DNA of 64,000 nt, from positions 1 to 64,000 of the forward strand of contig NZ_QLIX01000022.1 of the NCBI RefSeq assembly GCF_003258945.1. The letters are read 5' to 3'. Numbering within the stretch: the first letter of the stretch is position 1; each line of letters starts with the position of its first letter. A program made the position numbers and the translations under genes. The DNA comes from Roseicella frigidaeris (lineage in GTDB: Bacteria > Pseudomonadota > Alphaproteobacteria > Acetobacterales > Acetobacteraceae). The notes beneath the pieces are model-generated. The model searched no databases. It saw only the letters and a program-made list of their open reading frames with translations, and was not told the origin of the DNA. Shown piece after piece: positions 51,106-59,540 of the stretch.

Positions 51106-51214
51106 TCGTCCTGGCGCAGCGCCGCCGAGGGCCACTGCGGCGTTTCGCGGCACGGGATGCGCGCGCGCCGCCCCCTCCTCCGCGCCAGGGGACCGGGCCA
51201 CCTTCGCCGGGACG

Positions 51215-51245
51215 GCCCGGAGCACGCCTGCGGCATGCTCCGGGC
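51215..51245. terminator. Hairpin terminator of the thiolase operon
   Basis: GCCCGGAGCA and TGCTCCGGGC form a perfect 10-bp stem, with a second GCC/GGC stem in the loop. It lies 9 bp beyond the thiolase stop on the minus strand. Confidence 0.6.
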
Positions 51246-51253
51246 GCGCGCCG

Positions 51254-52402
51254 CTACGGCCGCTCGTTCGAGAAGACGATGGTGCCCGAGGCGCTGAACA
51301 TGCCGCCGACGCCATGGCAGACCGAGATCTTCGCCCCCGGCACCTGCGCCGGCGCGGTGCCGCGCATCTGCCGCACGCTCTCCTGCAGGGCGAACATGCC
51401 GTACATGCCGGTATGGGTGTAGGACAGCCCGCCGCCATTGGTGTTCAGCGGCAGCTTGCCGCCGGGGCGGGTGTTGCCCTCGCGGATGAAGCCCGCCGCC
51501 TCGCCCGGCTTGCAGAAGCCGAGATCCTCGAGCCCATAGAGCGGCAGATGCGCGAAGGCGTCGTAGATCATCATGTGGTCCACCGCCGAGCGGTCGATCC
51601 CCGCCGCCTCGATCGCCGTCGGCCCCGCCACCCGGAAGGCGGAGGAGGAGGTGAAGTCCTTCATCTGCGAAACCATGTTGGTCTCGACCGATTCGCCGGT
51701 GCCGAGGATGTAGACCGGCTTGGTCGGGAAGTCCTTCGCCCGGTCGGCGCTGGTCAGGATCAGCGCGCCGCCGCCATCCGTCACCAGGCAGCATTCCAGG
51801 ATGCGGAAGGGATAGGCGATCATCCGGCTGTTCAGCACGTCCTCGACCGTGATCGGGTCGCGGAACATGGCGCGCGGATTCTTCCCCGCCCATTCCCGCT
51901 GCACCACGGCGACCGTTGCCAGATCCTCATGCGTGACGCCGCGCTCCTTCATGTAGCGCAGCACCGGGATCGGGAAGAGGGTCGGCGGTCCGAAGGGGCC
52001 GTAGGGCATCTCGAACTGCCCGTTCAGGCTCTCCGGCTCGGGCGGGCGCGGCGTCGCGTTGATGCGCGACTTGCCGCTCTCGCCATGCGTGATCAGCACC
52101 GTCTTGCAATAGCCGGCATGGATGGCCGCCGCCGCGTGCCGCACATGCAGCATGAAGGAGCAGCCGCCGACGCCGGTGCCGTCCACCCATTTCGGGGTGA
52201 TGCCAAGGTAATGCGCGATCTGCTGCGGCATCATCGGCCCGACGCAGGCGACGCCGTCGATGTCCGTGGGCTTCAGCCCGGTCTCGGCCATGGCATTCAG
52301 CGCCGCATCGGCGTGCAGCATGATCTGCGACATGCCGGGGACGACGCCGATCTGCGTCGATTCCGCCGCGCCGACGATGGCGATCTCGCCGCGCCCGAGC
52401 AT
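51254..52402 (-). CDS. Thiolase-family protein (SCP2/lipid-transfer type)
   Basis: 382 residues. Starts IAIVGAAESTQIGVVPGMSQ and contains ACVGPMMPQQIAHYLGI, GVGGCSFMLHVRHAAAAIHA (the thiolase nucleophile region), LVTDGGGALILTSADRAKD, MMIYDAFAHLPLYGLEDLGF and GGGLSYTHTGMYGMFAL. This sub-branch pairs with DUF35 proteins, as here, and usually acts as a retro-aldolase or thiolase in degradation of branched or steroid-like side chains. Its start shares one base with the DUF35 stop (TGATG), so the two are translated together. Confidence 0.87.
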   Translation of the reverse strand: MLGRGEIAIVGAAESTQIGVVPGMSQIMLHADAALNAMAETGLKPTDIDGVACVGPMMPQQIAHYLGITPKWVDGTGVGGCSFMLHVRHAAAAIHAGYCKTVLITHGESGKSRINATPRPPEPESLNGQFEMPYGPFGPPTLFPIPVLRYMKERGVTHEDLATVAVVQREWAGKNPRAMFRDPITVEDVLNSRMIAYPFRILECCLVTDGGGALILTSADRAKDFPTKPVYILGTGESVETNMVSQMKDFTSSSAFRVAGPTAIEAAGIDRSAVDHMMIYDAFAHLPLYGLEDLGFCKPGEAAGFIREGNTRPGGKLPLNTNGGGLSYTHTGMYGMFALQESVRQMRGTAPAQVPGAKISVCHGVGGMFSASGTIVFSNERP

Positions 52403-52818
52403 CAGCGGGCCTCCTTCGCGGGGCGGAAGAGCGGCAGGGTGATCTCCTCGTCCATCGGGGTGAAGGCGACCTCGAGCGGCATGTCGAGCTGCAGCGCCTC
52501 GGGCGTCTGCTCGCAATCGACGATGTTGGTCATCAGGCGCGGCCCTTCCTCGAGTTCGACCACCGCGATGGCATAGGGCGGCGTGAAGCCCGGCACCGGC
52601 CGGTGGTGGATGACGTAGGAGTACAGCCGCGCCCGGCCCGAGGCCTCGAAGACGCTGACGTTGCGCGTGCCGGTATAGGGGCTGAAGGGGCGCGGCGGGA
52701 AATACACCTTCCCGGTGTCGCCGCAGCGCTGCAGCAGCAGCTTGCCCTGCTTGCAGCCATCCCAGAAATGCTTGGTCTCGGGCGTGGGCTTCGGTTTCGC
52801 CCGGCCGGGTGCGAGCAT
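52402..52818 (-). CDS. DUF35 OB-fold acyl-CoA-binding protein
   Basis: 138 residues. N-terminal KHFWDGCKQGKLLLQRC and the PPRPFSPYTG segment match DUF35; the rubredoxin-like zinc ribbon is degenerate, keeping only scattered Cys. The OB fold follows (ARLYSYVIHH, PPYAIAVVELEEGPRLMTNI, MPLEVAFTPMDEE). Such proteins form complexes with SCP2-type thiolases and bind the CoA substrate. Partner gene overlaps by one base. Confidence 0.87.
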   Translation of the reverse strand: MLAPGRAKPKPTPETKHFWDGCKQGKLLLQRCGDTGKVYFPPRPFSPYTGTRNVSVFEASGRARLYSYVIHHRPVPGFTPPYAIAVVELEEGPRLMTNIVDCEQTPEALQLDMPLEVAFTPMDEEITLPLFRPAKEAR

Positions 52819-52915
52819 GACCCGTCTCCTCCTTCGCTATGGCGGCGCGAGCCTGCCACGACCGGCGCGCCACGGCGAGAGGGGGCGGCCGGGAAGCGCG
52901 CCCGCGCCGGTCCGC

Positions 52916-53791
52916 CTACATCGCGGGGTACCAGCCGTCATTGACCATGGCATAGCCCTCGCCGTGCCGGACGAGGTGCAGGAAGCCCGGGAAATGCATG
53001 TGCATCCCGGCGACCGCCTGGCCGTCGCGCGCCACCATGTCGAAGACGCGCCGGCGCGTCGCCGCCGCCTGCGCCGGATCGATATCGAAGGCCATGGTCA
53101 CCTCGGGGCGCGGGATCTGGATCTCGGGCACGTGGATGATGTCGCCCCAGATCAGCAGGCTCTCCCCGCCGGAGGCGATCATGTAGCCGCTATGCCCCGG
53201 CGTGTGCCCCGGGAAGGGCATGGCGGTGACGCCGGGGAAGACCTCGCCGCCGGCATGGGTGCGGGTGCGGCTGCGATAGGGCGCGACCTGGGTGCGGCCG
53301 GCCTGGAAATTGCGCTGCCGGCTGGTCTCGTCCGCCCGCGCCATCGCCGCGTCGTCGTGCCAGAAGGCGAGCTCGTCCCGATGCAGCACCAGCTCGGCCT
53401 GCGGGAAGAGGGCCTCGCCGGCCGCATCCGCCAGCCCGTTCGAATGATCCGGGTGCATATGCGTCAGCAGCACCGTGTCGATCGCCGCCGGCGCGACGCC
53501 GAGCGCGGCGAGGTTCTCGAACAGCTTGCCGCCGGTCGCGGCCATGTGGGTGCCGCAGCCGGTGTCGACCAGCGCCGTCCGCCCGCCGCTCCGGATCAGG
53601 AAGCAGTTCACCGCGGTGCGGCGCGGCACCGGGCGGAAGGCGTCGCGCAGCATCTGCGCCGCCGCCGCCTCGGGGATGTTCTGGATCACCGCCATGGAGC
53701 CGTCGAGATAGCCGTCGCTGACCGTGCTGACGACGATGTCGCCGATCCGGCGGTGATGCACCGCCGGCACCTGCTTCTCCGGTATGGCCAT
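52916..53791 (-). CDS. Metallo-beta-lactamase fold hydrolase
   Basis: 291 residues. Zinc motif VLLTHMHPDHSNGL, then FPGHTPGHSGYM, LIWGDIIHVPEIQI and GMHMHFPG. No signal peptide, so cytoplasmic. The ATG at 53791 has AGGAGGGG upstream. Related to quorum-quenching and other lactonase-like enzymes of this fold but with no diagnostic residue for one substrate. The Tat-exported protein at 33482-34444 is a diverged paralogue with the same layout. Confidence 0.85.
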   Translation of the reverse strand: MAIPEKQVPAVHHRRIGDIVVSTVSDGYLDGSMAVIQNIPEAAAAQMLRDAFRPVPRRTAVNCFLIRSGGRTALVDTGCGTHMAATGGKLFENLAALGVAPAAIDTVLLTHMHPDHSNGLADAAGEALFPQAELVLHRDELAFWHDDAAMARADETSRQRNFQAGRTQVAPYRSRTRTHAGGEVFPGVTAMPFPGHTPGHSGYMIASGGESLLIWGDIIHVPEIQIPRPEVTMAFDIDPAQAAATRRRVFDMVARDGQAVAGMHMHFPGFLHLVRHGEGYAMVNDGWYPAM

Positions 53792-54059
53792 GGCCGTTCC
53801 CCTCCTGCTTGGGGAAAAGCCTAGGCCGGGCCGCATCTGGCGCCTACCCCCGCGGGCCGCGCCCACCGACCCGCCGGTCGCGCCCTGGATGGCGGCGATC
53901 TGCGCCGCGATCTCCCCCGGGAGGCCGCAGCGCGGCAACGGGCCGCACGGCATCGACGGGCGCCCGGAGGGATCGCCACGCCGCGGCCCGATCCGCCCTC
54001 GACAGCAGCGGCCCGCCGCACCACCCTCCGCCCGGACGACGCCGCAGGAGACCGCCCGC

Positions 54060-54701
54060 ATGCTGTTCGACTTCGACAAGATCGCCGCGCAGGACCGCTA
54101 CAAGCTGGTCGTGTCCTCGGTGGTGCCGCGGCCGATCGCCTGGGTGGTGAGCCAGGACGCCGCCGGGGTGGTCAACGCCGCGCCCTTCTCCTTCTTCAAC
54201 GCCTTCTCGGACGACCCGGTGGTGATCGGCTTCGGCGCCGGGCCGCGGCCGGAGGGGTCGCTGAAGGACACGGCGGCCAATATCCGGGCGACCGGGGAGT
54301 TCGTGGTGAACCTGGTGCCGGAGAGCGCCATCCACGGCATGAACGTGACGGCCATCGACTTCCCGCCCGGCACGGACGAGCTGGCCGAGGCCGGGCTCAC
54401 CCGCGCGGCCTCGGCCAAGGTGAAGCCGCCGCGCATCGCCGAAAGCCCGGTCGCGCTCGAATGCGTCACCTTCCAGCTCGTCCCGGCCGGGCGCCACACC
54501 ATCGTCCTCGGCCGCGTGGTGGCGGTGCACATCCAGGACGATTGCGTGCTCGATCCGGTGAAATGCTATGTCGATACGCCGAAGCTCGGCCTGGTGGGCC
54601 GCATGCACGGCCGGGGCTGGTATGCCCGCACCAGCGACCGCTTCGAGGTGCCGCGGCTGACCGTCGCCGAATGGGAGGCGCGGAAGAAGGCCGCCGAGTA
54701 G
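54060..54701 (+). CDS. Flavin reductase-like domain protein
   Basis: 213 residues. FMN-binding flavin-reductase fold: YKLVVSSVVPRPIAWVVSQD, VNAAPFSFFNAFSDDPVV, TAANIRATGEFVVNLVPES and a conserved C-terminal GLVGRMHGRGWYART. Members reduce flavin for partner oxygenases or act alone; no oxygenase is adjacent. ATG 54060 has CAGGAG ten bases upstream. The 268 bp before it hold no other supported feature. Confidence 0.88.
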   Translation: MLFDFDKIAAQDRYKLVVSSVVPRPIAWVVSQDAAGVVNAAPFSFFNAFSDDPVVIGFGAGPRPEGSLKDTAANIRATGEFVVNLVPESAIHGMNVTAIDFPPGTDELAEAGLTRAASAKVKPPRIAESPVALECVTFQLVPAGRHTIVLGRVVAVHIQDDCVLDPVKCYVDTPKLGLVGRMHGRGWYARTSDRFEVPRLTVAEWEARKKAAE

Positions 54702-54911
54702 CCGGCGCCGTGGGCCGGGGTCGCGGCGCCGGTTGGCCCGGCCGGACCCCGCAACATCGATACGATCCCACGCCGGGTCCATGCCTCGGCCTCGGCCAGC
54801 CGCCAGGCCGCGCCCAGCCTCGTTGCGTCTCCGTCGCGCCTGAAGCCCCGTCCTTCCAGGCTTGCGCGCGCGTTCAGGCTTGCGGTGCCGATTGGGCGCG
54901 CCGCATCACAC

Positions 54912-54932
54912 GAAGAATTTATATCATTCTTC
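54912..54932. promoter_or_regulatory. Inverted repeat GAAGAAT-N7-ATTCTTC in an AT-rich island
   Basis: The 370 bp between the flavin reductase and the sensor kinase are GC-rich except for about 54905-54965. That patch holds GAAGAAT-N7-ATTCTTC, a perfect 7-bp arm palindrome with an AT-rich centre, next to TATAT and CATATG. It is a good candidate operator or promoter for the kinase gene starting at 55072. The regulator is unknown. Nothing else is seen in the gap. Confidence 0.4.
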
Positions 54933-55071
54933 ATATGTTCAGCTTTCACAGTTTTGTGTGGGAAACCGTCTTTGCCTCGCAAGTGCGAGAACCATGCGGC
55001 ATTAGACATTCCCGGGGCATCGCTAGTCACGCGGGCCCGGCATTTCCTACTCCTGGGTGAACCTCCCTCGC

Positions 55072-56640
55072 ATGCCGAGCCTCGCCGCGCTGTTCGATAC
55101 CGAGGCCACGGCACCCTATGGGGCTTGCTTCGGCTGGCGATCCGACCTCGCCTGGCTGCACGCCGCGTCGGACCTGCTGATCGGCCTTGCCTGCCTCGCC
55201 CTTCCGGTCGCGCTCCTCCTCGCGGCGCGGCGACGGCCCCTCGCCGCCTGGTCGCTCAACCTCGCCGCCCTTCTCGTCCTGGCAGCCGGCATCGCGCAGG
55301 CCCTGGCCGCCTGGACGAGCTGGACCCCGGATCATGGCGTCGCCACCATTGCCAAGGCCTGCACCGCCCTGCTCGCGGTCCTGACCGCCGGCCTGCTCTG
55401 GCCGGTCCTGCCGCAGCTCCTGGCGAGGCGCCCGGCCGCCGCGCTGGCGCAGGCGAACCAGGGCCTGATGCGGGAGATCGAGACGCGGCGCGAGTCCGAG
55501 CTGCGCGCCCGCCGCGGCGAGACCCGCCTCGCCGGCATCTTCGAGCATCTCGGCGATGCGCTGTTCGTCCTGCGCGACGCCCCCGGCGGCCTCGTCTTCG
55601 AGACCGTCAACCCGGCCTTCTGCCGCATGGTCGGCGCCGTGCGCGGCCGCATCGAGGGCGTGCCGCCGCCGCAGGTGCTCAGCCCCGATGCCGCGGCCGA
55701 GCTGGACGTGGAATGCGCCGCCTGCCTCGCCACCGGCCTCGCCCGCGACTGGGAGAGCACCACCACCGGCCCGGAGGGGCTGCGCCATTACCACGCGGTG
55801 CTGGTGCCGCTGCCCGCCGAGGCCGATGGCGAGGCCCGGCTGCTCGGCAGCCTGCGCGAGGTCACCGAGCTGCGCCGGCTGCAGGCCGACCTGGTCGAGA
55901 CCGCCCGGCGCGCGACCATCGGCGCCATGTGCGCCGGCGTCGCGCATGAGATGAGCCAGCCGGTGAACATCATCGGCCTCTGGGCCGACCGCGCCCGCGC
56001 CCTGCTCGAGCCGGGCATGACCCGCCCGCGCCGCGCCATGGAGGTGGTGCTCGACCAGACCCGCCGCCTCGGCGCGCTGCTCGAGCGCATGCGCGACCTC
56101 GCCCGCGACGCCCCCGCCGATGCCGAGGCCTTCAACGCCGCCGCCGCGGTCGAGGCCGCGGTGGAGGTGGCGAAGCGGGCCTGGGCGCTCGATGGCATCG
56201 AGATGACGCTGGAGCCGCATGCCGGCGCGCCGGTGCGCGGCCGCCCGGCCCAGCTCGAGCGCGCGGTGCTGCACCTGCTCGAGAATGCCCGCGACGCGGT
56301 GCTGCAGCGCCGCCGCCGCGAGCCGGAGGCGCCGGCCCGCATCGCCGTCTCGGTCGCCTCCGGCGCCGCCCCCGGCAGCGTCACCATCGCCGTGCGCGAC
56401 ACCGGCGGCGGCGTGCCTGGCACGGTCGCCCGGGAGATCCTCGAGCCCTTCGTCACCACCAAGGACCCGGGCCAGGGCACCGGGCTCGGCCTGCCGCTGA
56501 CCGTCGGCATCGTCCGCGGCATGGGCGGCCGGCTCTCCTGGGCGAACTGGGCCGAGGGCCGGCCGGAGGCCGGCGCGGTGTTCCGCCTGATCCTGCCGCT
56601 CATCGAGGGCGAGGCGGCGACGGCGAGCGCGGCGGCATGA
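55072..56640 (+). CDS. Sensor histidine kinase with ethylene-receptor-like membrane domain
   Basis: 522 residues from ATG 55072 (a GTG at 55057 is possible). Residues 27-110 hold three membrane helices with the ethylene-receptor pattern: WLHAASDLLIGLACLALP, then LVLAAGIAQALAAWTSW, IAKACTALLAVLTAGLLWPV and LPQLL. The aligned copper-ligand positions of plant ETR1 (Cys65, His69) are Ala72 and Gln76 here, so copper and ethylene binding are unlikely. A PAS domain (IFEHLGDALFVLRD) follows, then HisKA with the phosphorylated His in VAHEMSQPVNIIGLW and an ATPase domain (LLENARDAV, DTGGGVPG, GTGLGLPLTVG). The next gene, a receiver protein, overlaps by four bases and is its likely partner. Confidence 0.85.
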   Translation: MPSLAALFDTEATAPYGACFGWRSDLAWLHAASDLLIGLACLALPVALLLAARRRPLAAWSLNLAALLVLAAGIAQALAAWTSWTPDHGVATIAKACTALLAVLTAGLLWPVLPQLLARRPAAALAQANQGLMREIETRRESELRARRGETRLAGIFEHLGDALFVLRDAPGGLVFETVNPAFCRMVGAVRGRIEGVPPPQVLSPDAAAELDVECAACLATGLARDWESTTTGPEGLRHYHAVLVPLPAEADGEARLLGSLREVTELRRLQADLVETARRATIGAMCAGVAHEMSQPVNIIGLWADRARALLEPGMTRPRRAMEVVLDQTRRLGALLERMRDLARDAPADAEAFNAAAAVEAAVEVAKRAWALDGIEMTLEPHAGAPVRGRPAQLERAVLHLLENARDAVLQRRRREPEAPARIAVSVASGAAPGSVTIAVRDTGGGVPGTVAREILEPFVTTKDPGQGTGLGLPLTVGIVRGMGGRLSWANWAEGRPEAGAVFRLILPLIEGEAATASAAA

Positions 56641-57014
56641 CGGCGCCGCTGCGGGTTCTCATGGCGGAGGACGAGACGCTCGCCGCCGAGGTGCTGGCCG
56701 AGGGCCTGTCGGAAGCCGGTTTCACCGTGCTCGCCGCGCCCGATGGCCAGGCGGCGCTCGAACTCGCCGCCGCCGGGGCCGCCTTCGACCTGCTGCTGAC
56801 CGACCTGCGCATGCCGCGCATGGATGGCCGCGAGCTGATCGCCCGGCTGCGTTCGGAACGGCCGGACCTGCCGGTGGTGGTCATGACCGGCTTCCCGCCG
56901 CCCGACGGCCCCGCCGCCCTGCATGCCGGGCCGGCGCCGCTCCGCCTGCTGACCAAGCCGATCCAGATCGCGCCGCTGGTCGATGCCCTGCGCTCGGTGG
57001 CCGGCCTGGTCTAG
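56637..57014 (+). CDS. Single-domain response regulator
   Basis: 125 residues and a bare receiver domain. Acidic pocket Glu11-Asp12, phosphoacceptor Asp56 (LLLTDLRMP), Thr84 (VVMTGF) and Lys107 (LTKP) are all present. With no output domain it must act by protein contact or phosphate relay. Co-translated with the kinase (ATGA overlap). Phosphorylation by that kinase is inferred from the overlap. Confidence 0.92.
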   Translation: MTAPLRVLMAEDETLAAEVLAEGLSEAGFTVLAAPDGQAALELAAAGAAFDLLLTDLRMPRMDGRELIARLRSERPDLPVVVMTGFPPPDGPAALHAGPAPLRLLTKPIQIAPLVDALRSVAGLV

Positions 57015-57019
57015 AACTA

Positions 57020-57118
57020 CCCCACGACGTCGCTGCGCGCCGCCGCGGGGCCCCCTGAGGCGCGCCTGAACCTGGATGCGTCACAGCCTGCCGCGGCGAA
57101 GCCGCGGCAGGACAACGG
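57020..57118. repeat. Double-hairpin intergenic repeat, copy C
   Basis: CCCCACGACGTCGCTGCGCG at the left and CCTGCCGCGGC - GAA - GCCGCGGCAGG (57087-57111, perfect 11-bp stem) at the right, starting 6 bp after the response-regulator stop. The remaining gap to 57260 shows no further feature. Confidence 0.65.
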
Positions 57119-57260
57119 GCAGCGACGGTTCTGGCAGGCGTTTCAGGGGCCGCCCGCCCGCGCGGCCGTCCGGGGCCGGTTCACCTGCCGTATCCCCGCC
57201 GCGTCCGGGCTCAACCCGCGGGCCGGCGTCGGCGTTGAGCCGCGGCACGGGCGGCGCAGG

Positions 57261-59540
57261 ATGAGGGGGGCTGGCTTGGCAGGACGCAACCGATGGCGCC
57301 GCGGCGCGGGCCTGGTGCTGGCGATGCTTGCCATCCTGCCCGGCTGCGCCGCGCTGCTGCCGCGCGAGCGCAGCGTCGCCGAGCGGATCGCCGCGCTGCC
57401 GCAGGCCGGCCTGCCGCTGCAGCGGCCGGTCACCATCCGCTGGAACCCGCATCTCGTCCCCTGGATCGAGGCATCGAGCGATGCCGACCTCGCCGTCGCC
57501 CTCGGCCTGGTGCACGGCCATCTGCGGGGCGCCCAGATCGCCCTGCTGCGCATGGTCAGCCGCGGCCGGCTGGCCGAGATCGCCGGGCCGCTCGCCACCG
57601 AGATCGACCATGCGCTGCGCATCCTCGATTTCGGCCGCGCCGCGCCCGAGATCGAGCGCCGCTGGCCGCCCGAGACGCGCGACTTCGTCAGCCACTTCGT
57701 CGCCGGGCTGAACCACGCCGTGCTGCACGGGCCGCGGCCGCCGGAATACGGGCTGCTCGGCCTGCGGCGGGAGCCCTTCACCCCGGCCGACATCCTGGCG
57801 ATCGGCCGCCTCGCCGGCACCGACATCAACTGGCTGTCCTATTTCTCCCTGCTCGCCGAGCGCGGCCAGCCCGGCTTCGCCCGCCACTGGCAGCGGCTGC
57901 GCGAGGCCGGCGCCGGCACCGCGCGCCCGGCGGGCGAGGCGGAGGCGGCGCTCGGCGCGCTGCTGCAGGGGCTCTCGCGCAGCGGCAGCAACACCCTGGC
58001 GATCGCGCCCGCCCGCAGCGCCTCGGGCGCGGCGATGCTGGCGGCCGATCCGCATCTCGGCCTCTCCCTGCCCAATCTCTGGCTGCTCGCCGGGATGCGC
58101 TCGCCCTCCTTCCACGCGGTCGGGATGATGATCCCCGGCCTGCCGATCCTCGGCCTCGGCCGCAACCCGGACCTCGCCTGGGGCGGCACCAACCTGCGCG
58201 CCGCCTCCTCCGACCTCTTCGATGTCGGCCGCCTGCCGCCGGAGGCCTTCGCCGAGCGCGAGGTCACGATCCGCCAGCGCCTCTGGTTCCCGGCGCGGCG
58301 ACAGGCGCGGCTCTCGCCGCAGGGGCCGGTGGTGACGGATGCCACGGTGGTGCCCTCCCGCCCCGGCGAGACGATCGCGCTGCGCTGGGCGGGGCATGAG
58401 CCGGGCGACGAGATCACCGCCCTGCTGCGCGCCGCCCGCGCCCGCAGCGGCGCCGAATTCGCGGCGAGCTTCGCCGGCTTCGCGGTCTCGCCGCAGAACA
58501 TGCTCTATGCCGACCGGCAGGGGCATATCGGCCGGGTGACGGCGGCGCTGCTGCCCGCGCGCCGCGGCTTCCCGGCCGCGGACCCGGTGCTCGACGCGCG
58601 CGACCCGGCGGCCACCTCCCCCTGGGAGCGGCTGCGGGACGCCACCACCCTCCCCCGCCTCGCCGACCCGCCGGAGGGGGTGCTGGCCTCGGCCAACGAG
58701 AACCCGGCGCTCTGGGCCAAGGACCCGCCGCCGATCGGCCTCTTCTTCTCCGATGGCGACCGGGTGGCGCGGCTGCGCGCCCTGGCTCTGGCCAGGCCGA
58801 AGCTGACGCCGGCGGATCTCGCGGCGATCCAGGCCGATACCGTGGCGCCCAAGGCGGCGGTGCTGGCGGCCGGGCTGCTGGCGCGGCTCGATGCGCTGCC
58901 GGGCGGCGCGCCGGAGCCGGCACTGCTGGCGCCGCTGCGCGGCTGGGACGGGGACTACGCGGCCGGGAGCCGGGCGGCGCTGGTCTTCGAGTTGCTGCTC
59001 GGCCGGCTGGTGCCGGCGCTGCAGCCCGAGGCGGGCGGGCGCGGGCCGGAGACGAGTTGGAATTTCCTCACCACCTTCCTGCTGCGCGACCTCGACGCCC
59101 TGCCCCCGGCGCGGCGCGAAGCGGTGCTGCGCGCGGCGGTGGCCGGCGCGGCGCCGCTCGCCGCGCGCCACCGCGACTGGGGCAGCGTGCACCGGATGCG
59201 GGCGGCGCATTGGCTGGTGAACCTGCCGCTGCTCGGCCGCGCCTTCGTCCTCGGCACCTGGCCGGTCGGCGGCTCGCGCGAAACGGTGATGAAGACCGGC
59301 CACGGCCTCGTCACCGGGCCGCATGAGGTGAGCTTCGGCGCCATGGCGCGGCAGGTCTCCGACCTCGCCGACCCGGACGCCAATTGGTTCACCCTGTTCG
59401 GCGGCCAGGATGGCTGGCTCGGCAGCGCCGCCTTCGCGGATCAGCTACCGCTCTGGCGGGCCGGCCAGGGCATCCGCCTGCCGCTGCAGCCGGCGACGGT
59501 CGCGGCCGAGTTCCCGCATGTGACGGTGCTGCGGCCATGA
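57261..59540 (+). CDS. Penicillin-acylase-family Ntn hydrolase, lipoprotein
   Basis: 759 residues. The N-terminal signal ends in LPGC, predicting a lipoprotein. Alpha-chain part: LVHGHLRGAQIALLRMVSRG, as in acylases. The autocatalytic site is SRSGSNTLAIAP, making Ser243 the mature beta-chain nucleophile, followed by AADPHLGL. Later segments (PQNMLYADRQGHIGRV, LASANENPA, ETVMKTGHG) fit. Enzymes of this family cleave amides such as acyl-homoserine lactones, penicillins or acylated amino acids. A TTG at 57276 with GAGGGGGG upstream may be the true start. The stop overlaps the GH3 gene start (ATGA). Confidence 0.88.
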   Translation: MRGAGLAGRNRWRRGAGLVLAMLAILPGCAALLPRERSVAERIAALPQAGLPLQRPVTIRWNPHLVPWIEASSDADLAVALGLVHGHLRGAQIALLRMVSRGRLAEIAGPLATEIDHALRILDFGRAAPEIERRWPPETRDFVSHFVAGLNHAVLHGPRPPEYGLLGLRREPFTPADILAIGRLAGTDINWLSYFSLLAERGQPGFARHWQRLREAGAGTARPAGEAEAALGALLQGLSRSGSNTLAIAPARSASGAAMLAADPHLGLSLPNLWLLAGMRSPSFHAVGMMIPGLPILGLGRNPDLAWGGTNLRAASSDLFDVGRLPPEAFAEREVTIRQRLWFPARRQARLSPQGPVVTDATVVPSRPGETIALRWAGHEPGDEITALLRAARARSGAEFAASFAGFAVSPQNMLYADRQGHIGRVTAALLPARRGFPAADPVLDARDPAATSPWERLRDATTLPRLADPPEGVLASANENPALWAKDPPPIGLFFSDGDRVARLRALALARPKLTPADLAAIQADTVAPKAAVLAAGLLARLDALPGGAPEPALLAPLRGWDGDYAAGSRAALVFELLLGRLVPALQPEAGGRGPETSWNFLTTFLLRDLDALPPARREAVLRAAVAGAAPLAARHRDWGSVHRMRAAHWLVNLPLLGRAFVLGTWPVGGSRETVMKTGHGLVTGPHEVSFGAMARQVSDLADPDANWFTLFGGQDGWLGSAAFADQLPLWRAGQGIRLPLQPATVAAEFPHVTVLRP

